A stretch of DNA of 64,000 nucleotides, from positions 868,001-932,000 of the forward strand of contig NC_063438.1 of assembly GCF_020379485.1 (NCBI RefSeq), read 5' to 3'. The notes below the pieces were generated by a model. That model saw only the letters and a program-made list of their open reading frames with translations, was not told the DNA's origin and made no database searches. How positions within the stretch are numbered: position 1 is the first letter of the stretch; the number at the start of each line of letters is the position of its first letter. Below are positions 21,155-34,347 of this stretch, in pieces. The translations under genes and the position numbers were made by a program. This stretch comes from Brassica napus. Lineage: Eukaryota > Streptophyta > Magnoliopsida > Brassicales > Brassicaceae.

Positions 21155-22508
21155 AGAGCGGCTCCCGGGGAGAGCGGCTCCCGGGGAGAGCGGCTCCCGG
21201 GGAGAGCGGCTCCCGGGGAGAGCGGCTCCCGGGGAGAGCGGCTCCCGGGGAGAGCGGCTCCCGGGGAGAGCGGCTCCCGGGGAGAGCGGCTCCCGGGGAG
21301 AGCGGCTCCCGGGGAGAGCGGCTCCCGGGGAGAGCGGCTCCCGGGGAGAGCGGCTCCCGGGGAGAGCGGCTCCCGGGGAGAGCGGCGAGCGGGCTCCCGG
21401 AGAGAGCGGCGAGCGGCTCCCGGGGAGAGCGGCGAGCGGCTCCCGGGGAGAGGGGAGAGCGGCTCCCGGGGAGAGCGGCTCCCGGGGAGAGCGGCTCCCG
21501 GGGAGAGCGGCTCCCGGGGAGAGCGGCGAGCGGGCTCCCGGAGAGGCTCTCGGGCTCCCGGAGAGGCTCTCGGAGAGATAGCGGCTCCTGGAGAGAGCGG
21601 AGAGGCGGAGAGGCTCCCGGGGAGAGAGCGGGGGGGAGAGCGGGCTCCCAGAGAGGCTCCCGGGGAGAGCGGCTCCTGGCGAGCGGCTCCCGGGGAGAGC
21701 GGCTCCCGGCGAGCGGCTCCCGGGGAGAGCGGCGAGCGGCTCCCGCGGCGAGCGGCTCCCGCGGCGAGCGGCTCCCGCGGCGAGCTGCTCCCGCGGCGAG
21801 CGGCTCCCGCGGCGAGCGGCTCCCGGGGAGAGCGGCTCCCGGGGAGAGCGTCTCCCGGGGAGAGCGTCTCCCGGGGAGAGCGGCTCCCGGGGAGAGCGGC
21901 TCCCGGGGAGAGCGGCTCCCGGGGAGAGCGGCTCCCGGGGAGAGCGGCTCCCGGGGAGAGCGGCTCCCGGGGAGAGCGGCTCCCGGGGAGAGCGGCTCCC
22001 GAGGAGAGCGGCTCCCGGGGAGAGCGGCTCCCGGGGAGAGCGGCTCCCGGGGAGAGCGGCTCCCGGGGAGAGCGGCGCCCAGGGAGAGCGGCGCCCAGGG
22101 AGAGCGGCGCCCAGGGAGAGCGGCGCCCAGGGAGAGCGGCGAGCGGGCTCCCGGAGAGGCTCTCGGAGAGATAGCGGCTCCTGGAGAGAGCGAGAGCGGA
22201 GAGGCGGAGAGGCTCCCGGGGAGAGAGCGGGGGGGAGAGCGGGCTCCCGGAGAGGCTCCCGGGGAGAGAGCGGGGCGGCTCTCGGGGAGAGAGCCCGGGT
22301 TCCCGGAGAGAGAGCGGGGTTCCCGGGGAGAGAGCCCCGGGGAGAGAGCCCCGGGGAGAGAGCCCCGGGGAGAGAGTGGGGCTCCCGGGGAGAGAAGAGA
22401 GAAGGGAAAGCGCGAGAAGGGAGAGCGCGAAGAAGGGAGAACGCGAGAAGGGAGAGCGCGAAGGGAGAGCGCGAGAAGGGAGAGCGCGAGAGCGGCGGCC
22501 ACAGAGAG
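21155..22508 (+). repeat. GC-rich 16-bp minisatellite array
   Basis: The core unit is AGAGCGGCTCCCGGGG. Fourteen perfect copies run from 21155 to 21378, and about fifteen more, with a few substitutions, from 21829 to 22068. Variants occur between and after: CGGCGAGCGGCTCCCG (about 21730-21820) and AGAGCGGCGCCCAGGG four times (22069-22132). The last part (22380-22500) is GAAGGGAGAGCGCGA-type. Each unit contains the palindromes GAGCGGCTC and CCCGGG. Because 16 is not a multiple of 3 and the unit has no stop in any frame, long open frames appear on both strands (about 365-545 codons). These are not genes. The array ends inside a unit of the AT-rich satellite. Confidence 0.95.
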
Positions 22509-25500
22509 CATTAAACTCTCTTTTATTAAATTCTCTTTTAATTTTTTGTCAATTAATTTAGCAAAACTTCGTAATACTCTAAATAAACAGAGACAATAAA
22601 TCGCTAGTGAATGATGCAACTATGCATTAAAACTATATACTGAAAGTCTATGATATTTAGTATTTTTTTTAAATTTCTAAATACATTCTTTATTTGTATT
22701 AATTTTTAAATACATTTCTAACCATTATAAAATCGTTATTCTCTAGAAAAATAGAGACAACAAAAGTTCGAAACTTATTTTATCTTCATCATATAGTGAA
22801 TGTTGCAACTATGCATTAAAACACAATTTTCATATTTTTGAATTTTTTTCAAAATCTATGTGTTAACAACCCCTAAGAAAATATTGAGTTTTTCTGTAAA
22901 TGTTATATATACTTTAGCCTATAATTTTTAGCGTTGTTTTAAAATTTCTAAATATATTTTTCATTTGTATTAATTTTTAAATATATTTATAACCATTATA
23001 AAATCGTTATTCTCTAGAAAACAGAGACAAAAAAGATTCCAAACTTCTTTTATCTTCATCATATGTTAGTGAATGATGCAACTATGTATTAAAAGAGAAT
23101 TTTCGTATTTTTAATTTTTTTTCAAAATTTATGTGTTAACAACCCTAACGAAAATATTGAGTTTTTCGGTAAATGTTCTATATACTGAATCTTATGATCC
23201 TTAGTGTTGTTTTAAAATTTCTAAACACATTCTACATTTGTATTAATGTATATTAAACTCGCTTTCATGGTACATGGACATCGTTTTAATTTTTTTGTCA
23301 ATTAATTTAATAAAACTTCATAATAATTCCTAAATTGGTGGACTATTAAATTGGTATTGTCTAGAGAAACAAAGACAACAAAAGTTTCAAACCTCTTTGA
23401 CGTTCATAATATGTTAGTGGAGGATGCAACTATGCACTAAAGCAATATTTTCATTTTTTAATTTTTTTTCAAAATAAACCCTCCCTCTACGAAAGTATTG
23501 ATTTTTTCGGTAAATGTTATATATACTGAAGCCTATGATCTTTAGGGTTGTTTTTAAATTTCTAAACACATTCTATATTTGTATTAATGTATATTAAACT
23601 CTCTTTAATGGTACACAGACATCGTTTTAATTTTTTGTCAATTACTTTATTAAAACTTCATAATACTCCATAAATTGGTGGATTTAACCACTATAAAATC
23701 GCTATTTTCTATAGAAACGAAGATAATAAAAGTTCCAAACCTCTTTTATCTTCATCATATGTTAGTGGATGATGCAACTATGCATTAAAACAATATTTTC
23801 AAATTTTTGAATTTTTATCAAAATCTATGCGTTAACCCCTACGAAAATATTGAGTTTTCCGGTAAATGCTCTATATACTGAAACCTATAATCTTTAGTGT
23901 TGTTTTAAAATTTCTAAACATTTTATACATTTTTATTAATGTATATTAAACTCTCTTTCATGTTACATAGGCATCGTTTAACTTTTTATCAATTAATTTA
24001 GTAAAACTTCATAATACTCCCTAAATTGGTGGATTTAACCACTATAAAATTGCTATTTTCTAGAGAAACGGAGATAAAAAAAAGTTTCTAACCTCTTTGA
24101 CATTCATCATATGTTAGTGGATGATGCAAATTTGCATTAATACAGTATTTCCATATTTTTGAATTTTTTCTCAAAATCTACGTGTTAACCCCTACGAAAA
24201 TATTGAATTTTTCGGTAAATGCTCTATATACTGAAGCCTATGATCTTTAGGGTTGTTTTAAAATTTCTAAACACATTTTACATTTGTATTAGTGTATATT
24301 AAACTCTCTTTCACCGTACATGGGCATCATTTTAATTTTTTGTCAATTAATTTAGTAAAACTTCATAATACTCCCTAAATTGGTGGATTTAACAATTATA
24401 AAATCGTTATTTTCTAGAGAAACGGAGATAAAAAAAGTTTCAAATCTCATTGACCTTCATCATATGTTAGTGGAGGATGCAACTATGCATTAAAACAATA
24501 TTTTCATATTTTTGAATTTTTTTCAAATTCTATGTGTTTAACTCCCTACGAAAATATTGAATTTTTCGGTAAATGCTCCATATATAGAAACCTATGATCT
24601 TTTGTGTTGTTTTAAAATTTCTAAACACATTTTACATTTATATTAATGTATATTAAACACTATTTCATCATACATGGGCATCGTTTTAATTTTTTGTCAA
24701 TTAATTTAGTAAAACTTCATAATACTCCCTAAATTGGTAGATTTAACCACTCTAGAATTGCCATTTTCTAGAGAAAAAGAGATAAAAAAAAGTTCCAAAC
24801 CTCTTTGACCTTCATCATATGTTAGAAGATGCAACTTTGCATTAAAAAATTATTTCCATATTTTTGAATTTTTCTCAAAATATGTGTTCGTAAAACTTCA
24901 TAATACTCCCTAAATTGGTTGACTAACCAATATAAAATCGCTATTTTCAAGAAAAACGAAGACAACAAAGGTTATAATCCCCTTTGGCCTTCATTATATG
25001 TTATTGAAAGATGCAACTATGCATTAAAAAATAATTTTTATTTTTTTGATTTTTTCTCAAAATCTATGGGTGTAAATGCTCTATATACTAAAACCTTATG
25101 CTCTTTACTGTTGTTTTAAAATTTCTAAACACATTCTAATGTGTTTCTAAAATTTCTAATATGAAGAATTTTCATTGATACAAATGTTGAATGTGTTTAC
25201 GAAAATAATGACTTTTTCGGGAAATGCTCTATATAATAAAACCTATGATCTTTACTGTTGTTTTGAAAATTTTAAACACATTCTACATTTGTATCAATGT
25301 ATACGAAACTCTCTTTCATGGTACATAGGCATCGTTTAATTTTTTTTGTCAATTAATTTAGTAAAACTTCATAATACTCCCTAAATTGGTTGACTAACCA
25401 ATATAAAATCACTATTCTCAAGAAAAACGGAGACGACAAAGGTTCCAAACATCTTTGACCTTCATCATATGTTAGTGTAGGATGCAACTATGCATTAAAA

Positions 25501-28500
25501 TAGAATTTTCATTTTTTTGAATTTTTTTCAAAATCTGTGGGTTAACCCCTACGGAAATATTTAATTTTTCGTTAAATGCTCTATATACTAAAGTTTATGC
25601 TCTTTACTGTTGTTTTAAAATTTTTAAACACATTTTACAATTGTATTAAGGTATATTAAACTCTATTTCATGGTACATGGATATCGTTTAAATTTATTGT
25701 CAATTAATTTAGTAGAACTTCATAATACTCCCTAATTTGGTTGACTAAGCACTATAAAATCGCTATTCTCTAGAAAAATGGAGACAACAAAGGTTCTAAT
25801 CCTCTTTGTCCTTCATCATATGTTAGTGAATGATTCAATTATGCATTAAAAGAGAATTTTAGTTTTTTTGAATTTTTCTCAAAATCTATGGGTTAACCCC
25901 TACGAAAATATTTAATTTTTCGATAAATGCTCTATATATTAAAACCTATGATCTTTACTGTTGTTTTGAAAATTCTAAACACATTCTACATTTGTATCAA
26001 TGTATATTAAACTCTCTTTCATGGTATATGGGCATCGTTTAATTTTTTTTTATCAATTAATTTAGTAAAACTTCATAATACTCCCTAAATTGGTTGACTA
26101 ACCAATATAAAATCGCTATTCTCAAGAAAAACGGAGACAACAAAGGTTCCAAACATCTTTGACCTTCATCATATGTTAGTGTAAGATGCAACTATGCATT
26201 AAAATAGAATTTTTATTTTTTTGAATTTTTCTCAAAATCTATGGGTTATAACCCCTACGAAAATATTTAATTTTTCGGTAAATGCTCTATATATTAAAAC
26301 CTATGATCTTTACTGTTGTTTTGAAAATTCTAAACACATTCTACATTTGTATCAATGTATATTAAACTCTCTTTCATGGTACATGAGCATCGTTTAAATT
26401 TTTTTGTCAATTAATTTAGTAAAACTTCATAATACTCCCTTAATTGGTTGACTAACCAATATAAAATTACTATTCTCAAGAAAAACGGAGACAACAAAGG
26501 TTCCAAACATTTTTGACCTTCATCATATGTTAGTGTAAGATGCAACTATGCATTAAAATAGAATTTTCATTTTTTTGAATATTTCTCAAAATCTGTGTGT
26601 TAACCTCTACGAAAATATTGAATTTTTCGGTAAATGCCCTATATACAAAAACCTATGATCTTTACTGTTGTTTTAAAATTTCTAAACACATTCTACATTT
26701 GTATCAATGTATACTAAACTCTCTTTCATAGTACATGGGCATCATTTAAATTTGTTGTCAATTAATTTAGTAAAACTTCATAATACTCCCTAAATTGGTT
26801 GACTAACAACTATAAGATCGCTATTCTCAAGAAAAACGGAGAAAAAAAGTTCTAAACCTCTTTCACCTTCATCATATGTTAATGAAGGATGCAACTATGC
26901 ATTAAAATAGAATTTTCGTTTTTTTGAATTTTTCTCAAAATCTATGGTTTAACCCCTACGAAAATATTTAATTTTTCGGTAAATGCGCTATATACTAAAA
27001 CCTATGATATTTACTGTTGTTTTAAAATTTTTAAACACATTCTACATTTGTATCAATGTATACTAAACTCTCTTTCATGGTACATGGGCATCATTTAAAT
27101 TTTTTTGTCAATTAATTTAGTAAAACTTCATAATACTCCCTAAATTGGTTGAATAATCACTATAAAATCGCTATTCTCTAGAAAAACGAAGACAACAAAG
27201 GTTCTAATCCTCTTTGGCTTTCATTATATGTTAGTGAAGGATTCAATTATGCATTAAAATTGAATTTTAGTTTTTTTGAATTTTTTCTCAAAATCTATGG
27301 GTTACCGTACCCCTACGAAAATAATAAATTTTTCGGTAAATGCTCTATATACTAAAACCTATAATCTTTAGTGTTGTTTTAAAAATTTTAAACGCATTAT
27401 ACATTTGTATTAATATATATTAAACTCTCTTTCATTATACATGGGCATCGTTAAAATTTTTTGCCAATTAATTTATTAAAACTTCATAATACTTCCTAAA
27501 TTGGTTGACTAACCACTATAAAATTGCTATTCTCTTGAAAAACGAACACAACTAAGGTTCCAAACATCTTTGAGCTTCATCATATGTTAGTGAAGAATGC
27601 AAATATGCATTAAAATATAATTTTTTTTTTTTAATTTTTCACAAAATCAATGGGTTAACCCTACGAAAATATTTAATTTTTCGGAAAATGCTCTATATAC
27701 TAAAATCTATGATCTTTACTGTTGTTTTGAAAATTCTAAACACATTCTACATTTGTATCAATGTATATGAAACTCTCTTTCATGGTACATGGGCATCGTT
27801 TAAGTTTTTTTGTCAATTAATTTGGTAAAACTTCATAATACTCCCTAAATTGGCTGAATAACCACTATAAAATCGCTATTCTCTAGAAAAACGAAGACAA
27901 CAAAAGTTATAATCCTCTTTGGCCTTCATTATATGTTATTGAATGATGCAACTATGCATTAAAAAATAATTTTTATTTTTTTTGAATTTTTTTCAAAATC
28001 TATGGGTTAACCCCGACGAACATATTGAATTTTTTCGTAAATGCTCTATATACTAAAACCTATGATCTTTAATGTTGTTTTGAAAATTCTAAACACATTC
28101 TACATTTGTATCAATGTATACTAAACTCTCTTTCATGGTACATGGGCATCATTTAAATTTGTTGTCAATTAATTTAGTAAAACTTCATAATACTCCCTAA
28201 ATTGGTAGATTTAACCACTCTAAAATTGCCATTTTCTAGAGAAACGGAGAAAAAAGGTCTCAAATCTCTTTGACCTTCATCTTATGTTAATAAAGGATGC
28301 AACTATGCATTAAAATAGAATTTTTGTTTTTTTGAATTTTTATCAAAATCTATGGGTTAACCCCTCCTACGAAAATATTGAATTTTTCGGTAAATGCTCT
28401 ATATACTAAAACCTATGATCTTTACTGTTGTTTTGAAAATTCTAAACAAATTCTACATTTGTATCAATGTATATGAAACTCTCTATCATGGTACATGTGT

Positions 28501-31500
28501 ATCCTTTAAATTTTTTTGTCAATTAATTTAGTAAAACTTCATAATACTTCCTAAATTAGTTGAATAACCACTATAAAATCGCCATTCTCTAGAAAAACGA
28601 AGACAACAAAGGTTATAATCCTCTTTGGACTTCATTATATGTTATTGAATGGTGCAACTATGCATTAAAAAATAATTTTCATTTTTTTGAATTTTTCTCA
28701 AAATCTATGGGTTAAACCCCTACGAAAATATTGAATTTTTTTGGAAATGCTCTATATACTAAAACCTATGATCTTTACTATTGTTTTAAATTTTCTAAAT
28801 ACATTCTACATTTATATCAATGTATATTTAAACTTTCTTTCATGGTACATGGACATCGTTTAAATTTTTTTGTCAATTAATTTAATAAAACTTCATAATA
28901 CTCCCTAAATTGGTTGAATACCCACTATAAAATCGCTATTCTCTAGAAAAACGGAGACAACAAAGGTTCTAATCCTCTTTGGCCTTCATCATATGTTATT
29001 GAAGGATGCAACTATGCATTAAAAAGGAATTTTCATTTTTTTGATTTTTTTTTCCAAAAATCTATGAGTTAACCCCTGCAAAATTTTTAATTTTTTCGGT
29101 AAATGCTCTATTTACTGAAGCCTATGATCTTTAGTGTTGTTTTAAAATTTATAAAAGCATTCTACATTTGTATTAATGTATATAAAACTCTCTTTCATGG
29201 TACATGGGCATCTTTAAATTTTTTTGTCAATTAATTTAGTAAAACTTCATAATACTCCCTAAATTGGTTGACTAACCAATATAAAATCGCTATTCTCTAG
29301 GCAAACGAAGACAACAAAGGTTCCAAACATCTTTGACCTTCATCATATGTTAGTGAAGGATGCAACTATGCATTAAAATAGAATTTTTCATTTTTTGAAT
29401 TTTTCTCAAAATTTATGGGTTAACCCCTACGAAATTTTTAATTTTTCGGTAAATGCTCTATATACTGAAACCTATGATCTTTAGTCTTGTTTTAAAATTT
29501 ATAAACGCATTCTACATTTGTATTAATGTATATTAAACTCTCGTTCATGGTACATGGGCATCGTTAAAATATTTTGTCATTTAATTTAATAAAACTTCGT
29601 AATACTCCCTAAATTGGTTGACTAACTACTATAAAATTGTTATTCTCTTGAAAAACGAAGACAAAAAAGGTTCCAAACCTCTTTGACCTTCATCATATGT
29701 TAGTGAATGATGCAACTACGCATTAAAATAGATTTTTTTTTTTGAATTTTTCTCAAAATCTATGGGTTAACCCCTACGGAAATATTTAATTTTTCGGTAA
29801 ATGCTGTATTTACTGAAGCCTATGCTCTTTACTGTTGTTTTAAAATTTCTAAACACATTTTACAATTGTATTAAGGTATATTAAACTATCTTTCATGGTA
29901 CATAGGTATCGTTTAAATTTATTGTCAATTAATTTAGTAAAACTTCATAATACTCCCTAAATTGGTTGTCTAAGCACTATAAAATCGCTATTATCAGAAA
30001 AACGGAGACAACAAAAGTTCCAAACCTCTTTGACCTTCATCATATGTTATTAAATGATGCAACTATGCATTAAAATATAATTTTTGTTTTTTTGAATTTT
30101 TCTCAAAATCTGTGGGTTAACCCCTACGAAAATATTGAATTTTTCGGTAAATGCTCTATATACTAAAACCTATGAACTTTACTGTTTTTTTTAATATCTA
30201 AACACATTCTACATTTGTATCAATGTATACTAAACTCTCTTTCATGGTACATGGACATCATTTAAATTTGTTGTCAATCAATTTAGTAAAACTTCATAAT
30301 ACTCCCTAAATTGGTTGACTTACAACTATAAGATCGCTATTCTCTAGAAAAACGGAGAAAAAAGGTTCCAAACCTCTTTGACCTTCATTATATGTTATTG
30401 AAGGATGCAACTATGCATTAAAAAAGAATTTTTATTTTTTTTTATTTTTTTTCAAAATCTATGGGTTAACCCCTACGAAAATATTGAATTTTTCGGTAAA
30501 TGCTCTATATACTAAAACCTATGATCTTTACTGTTGTTTTAAAATTTCTAAAAACATTCTACATTTGTATCAATATATACTAAACTCTCTTTCATGGTAC
30601 ATGGGCATCATTTGAATTTTTTGTCAATTAATTTACTAAAACTTTATAATACTCCCTAAATTTGTTGACTAACCATTATAAAATCACTATTTTTCAAGAA
30701 AAACGGAGACAACAAAGGTTCCAAACGTCTTTGACCTTCATCATATTTTAGTGAAGGATGAAATTATGCATTAAAATAGAATTTTTATATTTTTGAAATT
30801 TTTCTCAAAATCTATGGGTTAACCCCTAACTAAATATTTAATTTTTCGGTAAATGCTATATATACTGAAGCCTATGATCTTTACTGTTGTTTTAAAATTT
30901 CAAAACCCATTATACATTTGTATTAATGTATATTAAACTCTCTTTCATGGTACATTGGCATCATTTGAATTTTTTGTCAATTAATTTACTAAAACTTTAT
31001 AATACTCACGAAATTTGTTGACTAACCACTATAAAATCGTTATTCTCTAAAAAAACGGAGACAACAAATGTTCTAATCCTCTTTGGCATTCATCATATGT
31101 TATTGAAGGATGAAACTATGCATTAAAATTGAATTTTCATTTTTTTGAATTTTTCTCAAAATCTATGGGTTAAACCCCGAAAATATTGAATTTTTTTTGG
31201 AAATGCTCTATATACTAAAACCTATGATCTTTACTGTTGTTTTAAATTTTCTAAATACATTCTACATTTGTATCAATGTATATTTAAACTTTCTTTCATG
31301 GTACATGGGCATCGTTTAAATTTTTTTATCAATTAATTTAGTAAAACTTCATAATACTCTTTAAATTGGTTGAATACCCACTATAAAATCGCTATTCTCT
31401 AGAAAAACGGAGACAACAAAGGTTCTAATCCTCTTTGAATTTTCATTTATTTGAATTTTTCTCAAAATCCCTACAATTTTTTTAATTTTTTGGTAAATGC

Positions 31501-33075
31501 TCTATTTACTGAAGCCTATGATCTTTAGTGTTGTTTTAAAATTTCTAAAAGCATACTATATTTGTATTAATGTATATAAAACTCTCTTTCATGGTACATG
31601 GACATCGTTAAAATTTTTTGTCAATTAATTTAGTAAAACTTCATAATACTCCCTAAATTGATTGACTAACCACGATAAAATCCTTATTCTCTAGACAAAC
31701 GAAGACAACAAAGGTTCCAAACATCTTTGACATTCATCATATATTAGTGAAGGATGCAACTATACATTAAAATATAATTTTTCATTTTTTGAATTTTTCT
31801 CAAAATCTATGGGTTAACCCTTACGAAATTTTTAATTTTTCGGTAAATGCTCTATATACTGAAACCTATGATCTTTAGTGTTGTTTTAAAATTTATAAAC
31901 GCATTCTACATTTGTATTAATGTATATTAAACTCTCGTTCATGGTACATGGGCATCGTTAAAATATTTTGTCATTTAATTTAATAAAACTTCATAATATT
32001 CTCTAAATTGGTTGACTAACCACTATAAAATTGCTATTCTATAAAAAAACGAAGACAAAAAAGATTCCAAACATCTTTGACCTTCATCATATGTTAGTGA
32101 AGGATGCAACTATGCATTAAAATAATTTTTTTTTTTTTTATTTTTCTCAAAATCTATGGGTTAACCCCTACGAAAATATTTAATTTTTCGGTAAATGTTG
32201 TATATACTGAAGCCTATCCTCTTTACTGTTGTTTTAAAATTTCTAAACATATTTTACAATTGTATTAAGGTATATTAAACTCTCTTTCATGGTACATGGG
32301 TATCGTTTAAATTTATTGTCAATTAATTTAGTAAAACTTCATAATACTCCATAAATTGGTTGACTAAGCACTATAAAATCGCTATTATCTAGAAAAACGG
32401 AGACAACAAAAGTTCCAAACCTATTTGACCTTTATCATATGTTATTGAATGATGCAACTATGCATTAAAATAGAATTTTTATTTTTTTGAATTTTTTCTC
32501 AGAATCTATGGGTTAACCTTTACGAAAATATTGAATTTTTCGGTAAATTTTCTATATACTGAAGCATATGATCTTTTGGGTTGTTTTAAAATTTCTAAAC
32601 ACATTTTACATTCTTATTAATGTATATTAAACTATTTTTCATGGTACATGGGTACCGTTTTAATTTTTTGTCAATTAATTTAGTAAAATTTTATAATACT
32701 CCTTAAATTGGTAGATTTAACCACTATAAAATTGCTATTTTCTAGAGAAACGGAGATAATAAAAGTTCCAAACCTCTTTGACTTTCATCATATGTTAGTG
32801 GAGGATGCAACTATGCATTAAAACAAAATTTTCATATTTTTGAAATTTTCTCAAAATCTATGTGTTAACCCCTACGAAAATATTGAATTTTTTGGTAAAT
32901 GTTCTATATACTGAAGCCAATGATCTTTAGTGTTGTTTTAAAATTTCTAAATAAATTCTTCATTTGTATTAATATATATTAAACTCTCTTTCATGGTACA
33001 TGAACATCGTTTTAACTTTTTGTCAATTAATTTAGTAAAACTTCATAATACTCCCTATTTAACCACTATAAAATT
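22509..33075 (+). repeat. AT-rich satellite, about 350-bp tandem unit, around 30 copies
   Basis: The landmark GCAACTATGCATTAAA recurs at 23426, 23774, 24126, 24479, 24831, then 25484, 25835, 26188, 26542 and 26891, giving spacings of 348-354 bases. Spacings of 189, 273, 182 and 471 show partial units, concentrated near the left edge. Each unit also carries CTCTCTTTCATGGTACAT, TGTCAATTAATTTAGTAAAA and TTTTTCGGTAAATGC. No coding capacity is seen. The unit length and A+T richness resemble crucifer centromeric or subtelomeric satellites, but identity was not tested. The array sits between single-copy genes. Confidence 0.95.
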
Positions 33076-33183
33076 GCATTGCCACTTTCAGTTAAAGCTT
33101 CTCTAGAGCCCTGCCACTATAGATGATTTTCGATAGAAAAAAGGTTAGATGATTAAGAGCATTGCCACTTTCAGTTAAAGCTT
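33076..33183 (+). repeat. 25-bp direct repeat at the right border of the satellite
   Basis: GCATTGCCACTTTCAGTTAA plus AGCTT occurs at 33076-33100 and again at 33159-33183, separated by 58 bases. The first copy abuts the last partial satellite unit. It could be a footprint of the event that joined the array to unique DNA. Confidence 0.7.
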
Positions 33184-33492
33184 TATACATTACCATGCAG
33201 GATTCACTACCTTAGTTGTTACCATGTTCTTCTTCTTCAACCCGGTAGAACCGACCTGATGATCATCAATCTGGTGTAAGCTTGTAATGATCTCGTTTGA
33301 GTTACTGTATAAGTATACACACGAGTTTTATGATTAGATGAGGTGCATGATTTAGCATGATTAGAGAGTATACTAGTAGGGTCGTATTGGGTTTATGGAC
33401 ATTACTCAATGATGTTGTTTGGGGTGTTTGATTACTGTAGAGTGTGTTATAAAAAGGAAAGATCGTCTCCTGGTCGGTGTTTTGGATGGACT
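33184..33492. other. Short unique stretch between satellite and CACTA element
   Basis: About 300 bases of non-repetitive AT-rich DNA; no open frame of note or recognisable element was found. Confidence 0.5.
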
Positions 33493-33863
33493 TAACACTA
33501 CAAGAAAACTCAAGCTTAACGAGGAATATTAACGAGGAAAAAAAAACCTCGTAAGTTTACGTCAACTTTACGAGGATTTTACGTGAATAACGGTATCATC
33601 GTTATTTCCTCGTAAACTAACGACAAAAACCGTTCGTCGTAAAGTCGATGTAATGTGACGTGTCATTTACGAGGAAATAACGATGATATCATGTTTCACG
33701 TACGTTCCTCGTAAAGTGGACGTAAACTTCGCGTCTTATTTACGAGGAAACTATTTACGTGGATTTAGCGAGGAAATTTTGAATCCACAAACTTTGTAAG
33801 TGACACACGTTTTTTTTTGCACCTAATTAATTTTGAATCCACCAACTTTGTAAGTGACACACA

Positions 33864-34340
33864 GAGATTATTGAAGTCGAATTTCCAGGGATACTGAAGC
33901 TGAAATGCGTCCTCTTGAAATGTGAATGGTTCGACCCCGTCGTCAACAGAGGTGTTCGGTCTAACAAATTCGGTGTAGTTGATGTCAACGGTGGACGACG
34001 GTACAACAAATTCGAGCCTTTCATCTTAGCTTCACAAGCAGACCAAGTTAGCTTCCTTCCATACCCTCGGATGAGAGATTCAGGTATAAATTGGTTAGCA
34101 GTGATCAAAGTAACACCTCGAAGACGAATCATCAGTGGAGAAGAACCACCATTGCAAGAAGAACAGATAAATGAAGTCGGGGAACCTGAACAAGAAATAG
34201 ATGACATCCTTCTCATTGATCCGCATAATCACGAGTACGAAGATCTTACCGATGATGCCACAGACGAAGCTGTTGAAGACGAGTTTAATGAAAATGAAGA
34301 CATTTCTAGTGATGACGAGAATGTCGATGAATCCGATTGA
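33864..34340 (+). pseudogene. TNP2-type CACTA transposase, C-terminal (DUF4216-like) fragment
   Basis: In-frame from 33864 (EIIEVEFPG) through KCEWFDP, the KFGVVDVN block and EPFILASQADQVSFLPYP to an acidic tail (EDEFNENEDISSDDENVDESD) and stop at 34340. This is the arrangement of the DUF4216 C-terminal region that follows the transposase_21 domain in plant CACTA TNP2 proteins. The catalytic transposase domain is missing. The acidic tail is typical. It is carried by the CACTA element and lies near its left terminal repeat, as left over after internal deletion. Confidence 0.8.
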
Positions 34341-34347
34341 TGTATTT

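Noticed and set aside
20928..22619. Open frames of about 217, 365, 540 and 545 codons on both strands over the GC array
   Set aside because: The 16-base unit has no stop in any frame, so every frame stays open. The proteins are only a 16-residue repeat (GERLPGRAAPGESGSR) and nothing suggests a gene.
22509..33075. Satellite read as a CRISPR array
   Set aside because: Units are 350 bases in plain tandem without spacers, in a plant genome.
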